From: Sphingopyxis sp. GW247-27LB
GTDB lineage: Bacteria > Pseudomonadota > Alphaproteobacteria > Sphingomonadales > Sphingomonadaceae
Assembly: GCF_002277025.1 (NCBI RefSeq)
Contig: NZ_NIWD01000005.1
Coordinates: 107,146 to 171,145 of the forward strand
Length of the DNA: 64,000 nt
Reading direction: 5' to 3'
The number at the start of each line of letters is the position of its first letter. Positions within the stretch are counted from its first letter, which is position 1. Below are positions 20,633 through 29,946 of the stretch, piece by piece. The notes beneath the pieces are model-generated. The model searched no databases, was not told the DNA's origin, and saw only the letters and a program-made list of their open reading frames with translations. A program made the translations under genes and the position numbers.

Positions 20633-21489
20633 CATATATGTCTTCCGAAGAACTGACCGCCCGGCTGGTCGAATGCGGCTATTGCATCGTCCCGGACGTT
20701 TTGCCGACCGCGACGATCGATGCATTCAATGCCGACCTCGATCCCGTCTTCGCGGCGACGCCTTTCGGCCAGGGGCGTTTCTATGGCTACCGCACCAAGA
20801 GGTTCGGTGGGCTCCTCAAACGATCGGCCTATGCCGAGACCCTCGCGTTGGAACCGACGATCCTCGGCGCGGTTCAAGCAATACTCGGCGGCGCGTGCGA
20901 CCGGATTCAGCTCAATGTGGCGCAAGCGATCGAAATCCATCCCGGTGAGACGCGGCAGTTTCCCCATCGCGATCATGATATGTGGAATGGCGCCAAGGGC
21001 GAGCATGAATATCTGATCAACGTCATCTGGCCGCTTACTCCATTCACGGCTGATAACGGCGCGACCCAAATCTATCCCTATAGCCACGGCCGCGACGGGA
21101 TGGAGAAGGAGGATGTCGGGGATCCGATTGCCGCGATCTGCGATCCGGGTTCAGCAATTTGCTTCCTTGGCTCGACCGCGCACGGCGCCGGGCCCAATTT
21201 GACCCAATCGGTACGCCGCGGGGTGGTCATCGGCTACAGTCTCGGATGGCTCAAGCCCTATGAGAATCTGTGGCTTTCCTACCCGCCGAATATCGCCCGC
21301 AAATTCTCACCCGAACTCGCCGCGCTCGTGGGATATGCGCAGCATCGCCCCAACCTCGGCAATTATGAAGGGCAATGCCCATCGATATTGTTGAGCGACA
21401 ATGTTCCCGACCATATCGGTGCGATCGATGCGTTGCGCCCCGATCAGGAGGCAATGCTTGCCGAATATTTCCGGGCGTCGGCGGGCTGA
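20629..21489 (+). CDS. Phytanoyl-CoA dioxygenase (PhyH) family protein
   Basis: 286 aa, coupled to luxI by a 4-nt overlap. The Fe(II)/2-oxoglutarate site is visible as HRDHDMW (His-x-Asp), the distal His in STAHGAGPN and an Arg in VRRGVVIGY. PhyH enzymes hydroxylate acyl chains or other small molecules. Strict linkage to luxI suggests it modifies the AHL or a related metabolite, for example by acyl hydroxylation. That role is inferred from position only. I recall luxI next to phyH-like genes in other sphingomonads, but could not check it here. Confidence 0.8.
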   Translation: MTYMSSEELTARLVECGYCIVPDVLPTATIDAFNADLDPVFAATPFGQGRFYGYRTKRFGGLLKRSAYAETLALEPTILGAVQAILGGACDRIQLNVAQAIEIHPGETRQFPHRDHDMWNGAKGEHEYLINVIWPLTPFTADNGATQIYPYSHGRDGMEKEDVGDPIAAICDPGSAICFLGSTAHGAGPNLTQSVRRGVVIGYSLGWLKPYENLWLSYPPNIARKFSPELAALVGYAQHRPNLGNYEGQCPSILLSDNVPDHIGAIDALRPDQEAMLAEYFRASAG

Positions 21490-21492
21490 GCA

Positions 21493-22095
21493 ATGAGTCC
21501 CGCCCATGTGCATGAGCCGACCTATTCCGCGATCAAGCAGCGGCTGATGACCGGCACTTGGTCTGCCGGCGTTCGGATCGAAGCAGCGCGGCTCGCAGAC
21601 GAGATTGGCGTCAGCATCACGCCAGTACGCGATGCCCTCAATCGCCTTGCCGGGGAACGCATGGTGGATTTCATCGCCGGGGAAGGATTTCGCGTTCCGC
21701 AGTACAGCGAGGCCGAGCTACGCGACCTCTTTGGTCTCAATCGCCTGCTGCTGCTTGCGGCCGTTGGCAAGGCCGAGTTTCCACGCGACGGCAACCAGAA
21801 TATGGGTGATGTTGCGGACCGCACGAGCCGGCTATTCCTTCGTCTGGCGAATTACTCGGCAAATGGAGAAATCGTCGCCGCGGTGGGCGCACTCAACGAC
21901 CGATTGCATCGGACGCGTATGCTCGAACTCGAGGTATTCGCCGACGCGGCGGACGAACTTTCCGAGCTTGAGACGATGGCCAGCAAGAGACACGACCGCC
22001 GCATCTTTCGGGACCTCCTGGGACGCTATCACGAACGACGCAGACATGAAGCGGGCACCTTTGCGCGTCTGCTCAGCAGCACCGTTTCGCGATAG
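21493..22095 (+). CDS. GntR-family transcriptional regulator
   Basis: 200 aa. The N-terminal winged HTH is clear (YSAIKQRLMTGTWSAGVRIEAARLADEIGVSITPVRDALNRLAGERMVDF). The C-terminal ~125 residues are helical (FCD-like) and shorter than in typical FadR/VanR members; ligand residues cannot be assigned. It is 3 nt behind the dioxygenase gene, so luxI-phyH-gntR form an operon. It may regulate that operon or respond to the dioxygenase product. Confidence 0.75.
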   Translation: MSPAHVHEPTYSAIKQRLMTGTWSAGVRIEAARLADEIGVSITPVRDALNRLAGERMVDFIAGEGFRVPQYSEAELRDLFGLNRLLLLAAVGKAEFPRDGNQNMGDVADRTSRLFLRLANYSANGEIVAAVGALNDRLHRTRMLELEVFADAADELSELETMASKRHDRRIFRDLLGRYHERRRHEAGTFARLLSSTVSR

Positions 22096-22293
22096 GAATC
22101 GGGCAGCAGAGAGATGATTATGACTGCGGATGAAAGCTTCAATGGGCAGCACCTTGGTCGTCCGCGGCGACCAGGGCTCGCTGCGAGGGTCGTCGACAAG
22201 AAAACCGATGGGCGCGCGCCGACCCGCCGCTTTAGTCAAAGATGGACCCGAAGAATGGGTGCATCGTGGGCACAGTGTTGCTAGGCTGTTCTC

Positions 22294-23226
22294 ATGCGGA
22301 CGAACATTGACCACATCCCTCCCCAGAAGCGTCGAGACCTCGAGCGGGTCGTCCAGATCATCTTCGAGGAATTCGAGGATGCGCTGGCGCTGGCAACGCA
22401 GCAATGGAAGAAGCGCGGTCGTATCGAGAAGATTATTCTCTATGGCAGCTATGCCCGCGGCGACTGGGTGGACGAGCCGCACACGGCCAAGGGCTATCGG
22501 TCGGACTTCGACCTGCTGATCATCGTCAACGATAAAAGGCTGACGGATCGCGTCGATTATTGGTTGAAGGCCGACGATCGGTTGATGCGCGAACTCGCGA
22601 TCACCCAGACGATCAAGACACCGGTGAACTTCATCGTGCACACGATCCAGGAGGTGAATGACGGCCTGGCGCATGGCCGCTATTTTTTCATGGACGTCCG
22701 GCGCGACGGCATCGCGCTCTATCAGACAGTCGACGATGAACTCCACGAACCGAAGCCAAAGACGCCGGAATCGGCGCTGGCGATGGCGGAGGAATATTTT
22801 GAGGAGTGGTTCCCGGGAGCCATGCGCTGCTTCGATATTGCGAAATTAGGTATCGAACGGGAATACAATAAGAAGGCGGCATTCGACCTGCACCAAACGG
22901 TCGAAACTCTTTACCATTGCGTCCTGCTGGTCGAAACGTTCTACACGCCGCATGTCCATAATCTGATTTTCCTCCGCAAGCAGGCCGAGCGGATTGATCG
23001 TCGCCTTGTCGATGCTTGGCCGCGCGAGACGCGTGCTGACCGGGCGCGGTTCGAGAAGCTGAAGGACGCCTATGTGAAGGCGCGCTATTCGAAGCACTAC
23101 CGCATCACGGTGGAGGAGCTCGAGTGGCTCGCCGCGCGGATCGAAGTGCTCGGGCAGCTGGTCCATGAGATTTGCACCGAAAGACTGGCCAAGTTGCGGG
23201 AAAATCTGGAGAGGCCGGCGAATTGA
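22294..23226 (+). CDS. Fused MNT nucleotidyltransferase-HEPN protein
   Basis: 310 aa. Residues ~45-80 carry the minimal nucleotidyltransferase motif GSYARGDW ... SDFDLLI (Gly-Ser followed by Asp-x-Asp). The C-terminal half (residues ~165-305) is an all-helical HEPN domain with ARYSKHYRI near the end, close to but shorter than the usual R-x4-6-H RNase motif. In separate MNT/HEPN pairs, MNT AMPylates and silences the HEPN RNase; here both are in one chain. It stands alone with no strong Shine-Dalgarno. It may act as toxin-antitoxin, defence or regulatory protein. Confidence 0.75.
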   Translation: MRTNIDHIPPQKRRDLERVVQIIFEEFEDALALATQQWKKRGRIEKIILYGSYARGDWVDEPHTAKGYRSDFDLLIIVNDKRLTDRVDYWLKADDRLMRELAITQTIKTPVNFIVHTIQEVNDGLAHGRYFFMDVRRDGIALYQTVDDELHEPKPKTPESALAMAEEYFEEWFPGAMRCFDIAKLGIEREYNKKAAFDLHQTVETLYHCVLLVETFYTPHVHNLIFLRKQAERIDRRLVDAWPRETRADRARFEKLKDAYVKARYSKHYRITVEELEWLAARIEVLGQLVHEICTERLAKLRENLERPAN

Positions 23227-23617
23227 TCTTCGTTGCCGTCGAGGTCGATTTCCGAAAGCCAGCTCTGACTTGCCAATTCATCGGGGATTCGCCATGAATA
23301 TTGGGCGCGCATCGCAACTGGCAGCGGGCGCGTGGATCTTCCGCCAGGCATTATGAACACCGGTCCGCGAGGGACAGGTGGCCGAACCGGGGCAAGTCTG
23401 TCAGAGTGGCAGTCAACGGCGGCGCAGCACTGGACACCATTTGCCCGGCCTCGTCGGAGCATCTGGCTTGCCATATTCAGGCTGACGCGTGCCCTTCCAT
23501 TCCTTCAAGCGCTTCACTGGCGCGCAGCACCCACGTTCCCGTTCGCCGGCGTGTCGCATCACCGCAGCGACCGTGCCCGAGACGTCGTGCTCGACCGGAG
23601 TAGCGCCGGAAGACACG
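23227..23617. other. Gene-free stretch before the first lasso uptake module
   Basis: About 390 bp. Overlapping reading frames on both strands exist but have poor composition and no ribosome-binding sites. It should contain the promoter of the sigma factor gene at 23618, but I could not pick out a clear -35/-10 pair. No repeat seen. Confidence 0.5.
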
Positions 23618-24106
23618 ATGGGCCTCGATGAGATGTTCCGCGTCCACGGGCCCAACCTGCTTGGTTATCTACGCCGTCATGCCGGCGACGACGCCGCGGC
23701 CGATCTGATGCAGGATGTGTTCGTGCGGGCCGCCGGAAGCCGCCACCGGAACAGCCTCGTGAACCCCGGAGGATTCCTGCGCCGGGTCGCGAAAAATCTG
23801 CTGATCGATCGCGCACGCAAGCGCAAGCGCGACAATGTCGTGCTGCTCCCCCTTCAGGAAGAATGGGATGCCATGAGCGCTCCCGAACAGGAACATGGGT
23901 TGCAAGTGACTGACGCGCTGAAAGAATATGAGCAGGCCATCAGAACCATGCCCGAGAAGACCCGCCGCGTTTTTCTGATGCGCCGCATCGACGGACTGAG
24001 CTATCGCGAGATTCATGAACAGTTGGGAATCAGTATCTCGACCGTAGAATATCATATGGTGCGGGCGCTTGGTCATCTCTCGGACGCTATGGAAATCTAT
24101 CGATGA
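23618..24106 (+). CDS. ECF sigma factor (FecI-like) of lasso uptake module 1
   Basis: 162 aa from ATG 23618 (MGLDEMFRVHG), which has GGAAG 6 nt upstream; longer frames start in non-coding-looking sequence. Region 2 is DDAAADLMQDVFVRAAGS ... GFLRRVAKNLLIDRARKRKR; region 4 is TMPEKTRRVFLMRRIDGLSYREIHEQLGISISTVEYHMVRAL. This is the FecI type of iron-starvation/TonB-linked ECF factors. Its stop overlaps the fecR-like gene by 4 nt. By analogy with Fec, it should be released when the receptor binds its ligand and then transcribe the receptor and isopeptidase genes. Confidence 0.85.
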   Translation: MGLDEMFRVHGPNLLGYLRRHAGDDAAADLMQDVFVRAAGSRHRNSLVNPGGFLRRVAKNLLIDRARKRKRDNVVLLPLQEEWDAMSAPEQEHGLQVTDALKEYEQAIRTMPEKTRRVFLMRRIDGLSYREIHEQLGISISTVEYHMVRALGHLSDAMEIYR

Positions 24107-25116
24107 ACGACAATGAACGGGGCGACGACGAACATGGGTCCATCAATCAGCAAGCCCGCGAATGGGTGGTGCGATTGGATCGGGACAAGAGCCCCGAAAC
24201 CCGTGCCGAATTTGACGAATGGTTCGACGCATCGCCGGAGCACCGCCGTGAGTTCGAATGGATCGAGAAGATCTATGCCGTCGGCGAGCATCTGAAGGAT
24301 TCCGAGGAGTTCGGGCTGGACCGTAACGCTCACCCCACGCACCGTTCGCGCTCCCGGCATTGGCTGATGTGGGGAACAGCGGCCGCTGCTGCAGTCGCGG
24401 TCCTGATGATCGCGTTCGGCGCGGGCGGCGCTCCCCTCCCCGGGCAGTCCATGTCGGCGCTAGCCGCCGAGCCGCTCGTGACCCAGCGCGGCGAGATCCG
24501 CAGTTTCCGACTCTCCGACGGCACAAATGCCACTCTCGATACCGACAGCCGGGTCGAGGTGTCGATGACCGCGACCGAGCGCAGTTTGCATCTCTCGCAA
24601 GGGCGAGCGCGCTTTGAAGTCGCGTCAGACGCTCGACCATTCCGGGTGCGGGCCGGCGCCGGCGAAGTCACAGCCTCTCAAGGCGTGCTCGATGTTGCCT
24701 ATGGCGACGATCAGAACATTACCGTCCGCGTCATCCGCGGCGAGGCCAAGGTCGGTCCCATAGCCCCGGGACCGCAAGCGGCGCCAGCGCAGCCAGCGGA
24801 TCAGAGTGAAGTGCTTGGCTACAGCGTAACCGACGGTCGTGCTATGTCGGTGCCGCCAGCTGTCGGCGCAAACGCACGCCAAGATTGGCCGAGCGGCTGG
24901 GTCCAGCATCGATCGATCCGCCTCGACCAGTTGGTGGCCCAAGCCAATCGCTATTCCGGGAAGCCCATCATCCTTGACGATAACGCCACGGCCGCGTTGA
25001 TCGCCTCGGGGCGCTTCCAGATCAACAAGACCGATGTCTTCGTAGAGCGGATCGCTGAGTCTCTTAAGCTCCGTATCTCGTACCGCGACGACGGCATTCA
25101 TCTTCGAAAGCGATAA
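24103..25116 (+). CDS. FecR-like anti-sigma/sensor protein of module 1
   Basis: 337 aa. The N-terminal DUF4880-type cytoplasmic part (INQQAREWVVRLDRDKSPETRAEFDEWFDASPEHRREFE) precedes one transmembrane helix (residues ~87-106). The periplasmic FecR domain follows: VTQRGEIRSFRLSDGTNATLDTDSRVEV. The C-terminal segment (QLVAQANRYSGKPIILDD) is the region that contacts the STN domain of the TonB receptor. Overlap of 4 nt with the sigma gene shows coupling. It would transmit receptor occupancy to the ECF factor. Confidence 0.85.
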   Translation: MNDNERGDDEHGSINQQAREWVVRLDRDKSPETRAEFDEWFDASPEHRREFEWIEKIYAVGEHLKDSEEFGLDRNAHPTHRSRSRHWLMWGTAAAAAVAVLMIAFGAGGAPLPGQSMSALAAEPLVTQRGEIRSFRLSDGTNATLDTDSRVEVSMTATERSLHLSQGRARFEVASDARPFRVRAGAGEVTASQGVLDVAYGDDQNITVRVIRGEAKVGPIAPGPQAAPAQPADQSEVLGYSVTDGRAMSVPPAVGANARQDWPSGWVQHRSIRLDQLVAQANRYSGKPIILDDNATAALIASGRFQINKTDVFVERIAESLKLRISYRDDGIHLRKR

Positions 25117-25202
25117 TTTTTTCGGCGACCCACTGCGGGTTGCGAAATCCCTTCGTCAGGCATCCCAGCGACCCGCGCTCAACACGCGCGGGCGGATCAC
25201 GG

Positions 25203-27752
25203 ATGGGGACAATGACTATGAGGAATTCGCGGCCCGCTTTGGCATTGCTGACTGGAATGGCGGCTTGCGCGGTGCCGACAAGCATCTATGCACAGGAAGC
25301 CGAGAGATACAATTTTGACCTTCCCGCGCAGGATCTGGGTGATGCGCTCCTTTCGGTCGCAGCCAAGGCCGGGTGGGAGCTCTACGCTCCAGCAGAAGAC
25401 CTAACCGGCATCTCCTCTCCCCAGCTTCGGGGCAAATATACGGTCGAGCAAGCTATCGAGCGACTTTTGCGAGGCACCAATCTAGTAGCCCGCTTCGACG
25501 ACAGAGCCGTTATCATCCGCGGTCGATCAACTGCAGCGACGGCGTCCGAACAGCAGTCGAGTGAAGCTATTATCGTGACAGGCACTCGGATCGAAGGCGC
25601 GCCACCCGCCGCGCCAGTGATCAGAATTTCGAGCGAGGACATCCGGAACGCAGGTCAATCCGATCTCGGCGAGGTTGCTCGCAGCCTGCCGCAGAATTTC
25701 GGCGGCGGGCAGAACCCGGGCGTCGGCAGCGGCCAGGGAAATTTCAATGAGAACGTAAACGTCAACGGCGCATCGACCTTCAATTTGCGCGGTGTCGGTT
25801 CCAACGCCACGCTCACCCTGCTTAACGGCAACCGCTTCAGCTATACTGGGACAAGCAGCGTCGTCGATGTAAGTGCGATCCCTGTTTCTGCCGTCGAACG
25901 CGTCGAGATCGTCGCGGACGGAGCCTCAGCAATTTACGGTGCCGATGCGGTTGCTGGAGTCGTCAACATACTGCTCCGCAAGGATTATGAGGGCGTTTCT
26001 ACCAGCGGCCGTATTGGCGGGTCGACCGATGGGGGCAATTTCCAGCAGCAGTACAATATCCTCGGCGGCGCGAAATGGTCTAGCGGTGGCTTCCTGGCGA
26101 CTTACGACTATTTCGAGAACGATGCGATTTTCGCCGGCGATCGGGCCTACACGCGCGCGAACAACCCCGACAGTTCCAGCTATCCCGCACTGCATCGCCA
26201 CAGCCTACTTCTGAGCGGACATCAGGAATTGTCGTCGAGCCTGAACTTCCAGGCTGACATTATCTACAAACGAGGGGCGATGCGCAGTGTGCGTGGGATC
26301 TTCGTTGACAGGCCGATCAGTGCGCGCGGTCTCGATGTTCACACCAAATTCGAAAGTTTCGGCGTCGCGCCTGTGATGGAAGTCGAACTCGGCGGCGATT
26401 GGCGGGCGCGCATTGCGGGGTTCTATGGCACTGATACGACGGACGGCGTCACTCGTTCGTTCACGAACGGCGTCGAAACGCCTATTTATCGCCGCTATGC
26501 AAACCGCAATCTGGCACTCGAGGCTGGCCTTCAGGGACCGATCGTGGAACTGCCAGCCGGCGATTTACGTCTCGCCATCGGTGGCGGTGTTCGCGGCAAT
26601 CGCTTTACGGTCGCGGTTGCCGGAACCAACTATGCGGCCAGTCGCAAAAACAGCTTCGCGTACGGGGAGGTATTCGTCCCGCTCGCCAGCCCGGCCCAGA
26701 ATATAGCGTTTCTGCATCGGGCCTCGCTGACCGCCGCAGTGCGATGGGAGGACTACTCGGATTCCGGCAGCATTGTCATACCGAAGCTAGGCGTCCTTTA
26801 TGAGCCGGCAGAGGAACTGACGCTCGGTCTGTCTTGGGGACGCTCGTTCAAAATGCCGACCCTCAAGCAGCAATATGACGGCTATTCTGCGGTTCTCCTG
26901 CCAATCGTCGGCTACGGAGATCAGTTTCCCGCGGGCACGAACTACCTCTATCTCGTCGGATCTGACCCGGATATGAAGCCAGAACGATCGGAAAACTGGA
27001 CGTTTAGCGCCACTTTTCGACCGTCGGCCCGACTCGAGATCGTTACCAGCTTTTTCCGCATCGACTATCGCGGCCGCGTTGCTCCTCCTTTCGGGTCGCC
27101 GATCGGAGTTTTGACCAACCCGCTCTATGCCGACCTCATGACAAACAATCCTTCGGCAGCGATGCTGGAAGGGCTGATTGCGGGCGCCAGCGAGCCGCTG
27201 CAGAACGCAACGAGCGGCTCCTATAGCCCCGCGAACGTCATCGTTCTGGTCGATGGCCGAGATCGCAATATCGCGCGGCAACGATACGAGGGTGTCGACC
27301 TGTCACTTCGCTATCATGCGCCGCTGGGGGGAGGCCGCTCGCTGACGGCCACTGCATCTGCGAGCTGGCTCGATAGCCGCCAGACGTTGCTGCCGGGGCT
27401 TCCAACGACGGACCTCTCGGGGAATATTTTCAATCCGCCACATTTCCGCGCGCGGGGCGGGGTAAGTTACGACAGCGAGAATTTTACCCTTTCCTCGTTC
27501 ATCAATTATGCTGGCGGCGTGACTGACCGGCGACGTGCTGTTCCGGCGGAGATTTCGCCCGTCGCTACCTTCGATCTGACGGGCCGATACCGACTAGGCG
27601 ATCTCGCAGAAATCTCGATCAGCGCGCTGAATCTCTTCAACGCCAAGCCGGACGCGATTTATGTCGCCTCCGCGGGTGATACGGCGTTCGACAGCACAAA
27701 TTACTCGCCTGTGGGCCGTTTCGTCGGCGTGACAATTCGTCGCGACTGGTAA
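25203..27752 (+). CDS. TonB-dependent receptor with STN domain, module 1 (probable lasso peptide importer)
   Basis: 849 aa from ATG 25203; other in-frame ATGs at 25140, 25212 and 25218 make the start uncertain. A signal peptide ends near PTSIYAQ. The STN signalling domain follows (YNFDLPAQDLGDALLSVAAKAG ... LVARFDDRAVIIRG), then the plug starting IIVTGTRIEG and a 22-strand barrel ending in Trp (VTIRRDW). STN-bearing receptors signal to FecR. The adjacent lasso isopeptidase and lasso operon argue that the ligand is a lasso peptide. The plug is strikingly similar to that of module 2 (for example SSEDIRNAGQSDLGEVARSLPQ in both). Confidence 0.85.
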   Translation: MGTMTMRNSRPALALLTGMAACAVPTSIYAQEAERYNFDLPAQDLGDALLSVAAKAGWELYAPAEDLTGISSPQLRGKYTVEQAIERLLRGTNLVARFDDRAVIIRGRSTAATASEQQSSEAIIVTGTRIEGAPPAAPVIRISSEDIRNAGQSDLGEVARSLPQNFGGGQNPGVGSGQGNFNENVNVNGASTFNLRGVGSNATLTLLNGNRFSYTGTSSVVDVSAIPVSAVERVEIVADGASAIYGADAVAGVVNILLRKDYEGVSTSGRIGGSTDGGNFQQQYNILGGAKWSSGGFLATYDYFENDAIFAGDRAYTRANNPDSSSYPALHRHSLLLSGHQELSSSLNFQADIIYKRGAMRSVRGIFVDRPISARGLDVHTKFESFGVAPVMEVELGGDWRARIAGFYGTDTTDGVTRSFTNGVETPIYRRYANRNLALEAGLQGPIVELPAGDLRLAIGGGVRGNRFTVAVAGTNYAASRKNSFAYGEVFVPLASPAQNIAFLHRASLTAAVRWEDYSDSGSIVIPKLGVLYEPAEELTLGLSWGRSFKMPTLKQQYDGYSAVLLPIVGYGDQFPAGTNYLYLVGSDPDMKPERSENWTFSATFRPSARLEIVTSFFRIDYRGRVAPPFGSPIGVLTNPLYADLMTNNPSAAMLEGLIAGASEPLQNATSGSYSPANVIVLVDGRDRNIARQRYEGVDLSLRYHAPLGGGRSLTATASASWLDSRQTLLPGLPTTDLSGNIFNPPHFRARGGVSYDSENFTLSSFINYAGGVTDRRRAVPAEISPVATFDLTGRYRLGDLAEISISALNLFNAKPDAIYVASAGDTAFDSTNYSPVGRFVGVTIRRDW

Positions 27753-27758
27753 GAGGCA

Positions 27759-29945
27759 ATGCGAGATTCCTGCGCCTTCTGCGCTGCTACCCTGGCGGTG
27801 TTCTTCGTTCCGGCTTCATTTGCGGCGGATGTCGCGCCTGCGAGAAGCTGGATGCTTGAAGATATTCTCCTCGCCCCGAACGTCACCGAGATTGCCCTGT
27901 CGGGTGATCGCCAGCTCGGCCTATATTCGGTGGAAACCGCCGATATCGCCAACAACGAACCGCAAGCGTCTCTACGCATCGTGAATATGGTCGACGGCGC
28001 GCAGCGAGAGCTGCTCCGAGCGCGTTCGATCAAACTCATCAAGCGCATTCCGAAAAGCGACGCCTGGAGTGGACTGCTCGATATAGGCGCGGGGCAACAG
28101 CTATACAGAATTGAACGGTCCGGTGCGATCACACCCATCCTCATCAACGAGACGACGGTTTTGACGGGGCGTGCGGACATGGCGCTCTCCAAGGTCGGCA
28201 GCGAGCCGCCTCGGCAAGTCGGGGTACTTGCCTATGACTGGTCGCCGAATGGCCAACAGCTTTGGTACTCTCTGCTTAAGCCTGTCCTGAGTGCCGCGCG
28301 CATAAAGTTCGATGATGAAGTCCTCGGTGAACGCAATCGGCAACGGTCGCATATCGAGGCATCGGTAGAATTTCATCTTCGCGGATCGGAAGGCGACGAC
28401 AGATCCATTATGACGCGACCTTCGACGGATCGCATGGCGCTTCTTTTTGGAGGCAATGTCGTTTGGCAGGGTGACGAAGTACAATTCCGCGTCGAGACCG
28501 GAGACGGGACTGCGGGTTCGGCGTTCGAAACGCGTGCATGGAATCGAAAAAATGGGGTGCTGCGCGTTCTCGGGACCGAGCGCGACGTGATGACCGCTTG
28601 GCTTCTCAAGGGACCGCGCGGCGGCGCGCTTTCGACTACCGACGTCGGCGAGACGCTGGAACTCGTCGAGCGCCTTCCGAGTGGCAAGCCATACAGCTAT
28701 GGTGACGTCCGCTTCTCCATTGGCGATCCTCGGTCGGCGGGTTTCCGGCGTTCAAAAGACGGCAAGCGTGTCGTGGTGGGAACGCGAACCATAGAGAATC
28801 CTCGTTACGGGCTAGCGGTGATCGACGGGAAAGGTGTGCATCAGATCGGAAGCGATGTCAGCCTTACCCGATGCGATTTTGACGACGATGTTGCGATCGG
28901 CTTTTGCGTCCGCGAGGGGGTAACCTACGCGCCCGATTTGGTGAGGGTGGACCTAAAAAGGGGCGACATTGCCCGGATCGCGTCGGTTTCTCCGCAGCAT
29001 GAGGCAATCGCTCCGCTGACGGCTAGACCGCGCACATGGGTAAATCGACTTGGCTACAAAGCTACGGGGTTCGTGATCTTTCCGCGACATTATGTCGTGG
29101 GACGTCGCTATCCGGCAATCGTGGTGACGCACGGCAGCGATGCTGACGAGCGCTTTGCAAATATCGGAATGCAGTGGAATTATCCCGTGCAGCTGTTTGC
29201 CGAGCGGGGTTATGTCGTCCTCCTCATCAATGATCCCTCTCCGCGACAGAAATCGGAACTCTGGGCCGCCTACGATGCTTGGACGCTCGACAAGGGTCCG
29301 CCATCGCCCGAAGAGGTGCAGCGCCTCATTTGGGTGAATGGCGTGTACAGTTTCGAGGACGCGGTGCGGGAAATGGGCAACGAAGGGCTGGTCGATCTCG
29401 ACAGAATCGGTATTGCGGGCTTCAGCCGTGGTTCCCAGATGGTCAATGTGGCGCTCACACATTCGAAGATGTTTCGCGCGGCGTCCGGCGGTGATGGCAG
29501 TTTTCTCGACCCTTATTCCTACCCGAACCCAATGCTCGGCTATAATGCCATCTTCGGAGGCTCCCCCTTTGGCGAGCATATCGATCAGTACCGCAGCTTT
29601 TCGCCTTCACTGAATGCTGAAAAGGTTTGCGCACCGTTGCTTCAGCAGATGGCCTCGCCGATGGGGGGCGCTCTGAACCTATACACGGCGCTCCGCCAAC
29701 ACTCCGTCCCTGCCCAGATCACCTACTATCCGGGCGAGAGTTCCGCCTCGGATGAAACGCATGTTTTTCACATCCCGTCCAACCGCCTCCTGGCAATGCG
29801 CGAAAACCTCGCTTGGTTCGATTATTGGTTGTTGGGTCGCCGCGATGTCGGCGCCCCTTTCCCGGGACGTCTAGCCCTTTGGGATCAAATGGCTCAAAAT
29901 CCGAAATGGGCTTGCGGAACGCCGGCCACCGATCTCGATCACTGA
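27759..29945 (+). CDS. Lasso peptide isopeptidase (AtxE2-like, S9 family), module 1
   Basis: 728 aa. A signal peptide (ending PASFAAD) predicts periplasmic location. An N-terminal beta-propeller-like region (~residues 40-420) precedes an alpha/beta-hydrolase domain. The nucleophile elbow is GFSRGS (Ser556), and DETHVFHIPSNR holds the catalytic His (His668); the 112-residue spacing suits the prolyl oligopeptidase fold. Isopeptidases of this kind cut the macrolactam bond and linearise threaded lasso peptides. It lies 6 nt behind the TonB receptor (AAGAGG Shine-Dalgarno) and converges with the cyclase gene, 1 nt apart. Confidence 0.85.
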   Translation: MRDSCAFCAATLAVFFVPASFAADVAPARSWMLEDILLAPNVTEIALSGDRQLGLYSVETADIANNEPQASLRIVNMVDGAQRELLRARSIKLIKRIPKSDAWSGLLDIGAGQQLYRIERSGAITPILINETTVLTGRADMALSKVGSEPPRQVGVLAYDWSPNGQQLWYSLLKPVLSAARIKFDDEVLGERNRQRSHIEASVEFHLRGSEGDDRSIMTRPSTDRMALLFGGNVVWQGDEVQFRVETGDGTAGSAFETRAWNRKNGVLRVLGTERDVMTAWLLKGPRGGALSTTDVGETLELVERLPSGKPYSYGDVRFSIGDPRSAGFRRSKDGKRVVVGTRTIENPRYGLAVIDGKGVHQIGSDVSLTRCDFDDDVAIGFCVREGVTYAPDLVRVDLKRGDIARIASVSPQHEAIAPLTARPRTWVNRLGYKATGFVIFPRHYVVGRRYPAIVVTHGSDADERFANIGMQWNYPVQLFAERGYVVLLINDPSPRQKSELWAAYDAWTLDKGPPSPEEVQRLIWVNGVYSFEDAVREMGNEGLVDLDRIGIAGFSRGSQMVNVALTHSKMFRAASGGDGSFLDPYSYPNPMLGYNAIFGGSPFGEHIDQYRSFSPSLNAEKVCAPLLQQMASPMGGALNLYTALRQHSVPAQITYYPGESSASDETHVFHIPSNRLLAMRENLAWFDYWLLGRRDVGAPFPGRLALWDQMAQNPKWACGTPATDLDH

Positions 29946-29946
29946 A

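Noticed and set aside
21832..22746. 304-aa minus-strand ORF across gntR and the MNT-HEPN gene
   Set aside because: Spans two clear plus-strand genes and has no domain; treated as a shadow frame.
27759..29945. Housekeeping prolyl oligopeptidase
   Set aside because: Signal peptide and linkage to an STN-type TonB receptor and lasso operon (repeated in module 2) favour isopeptidase.
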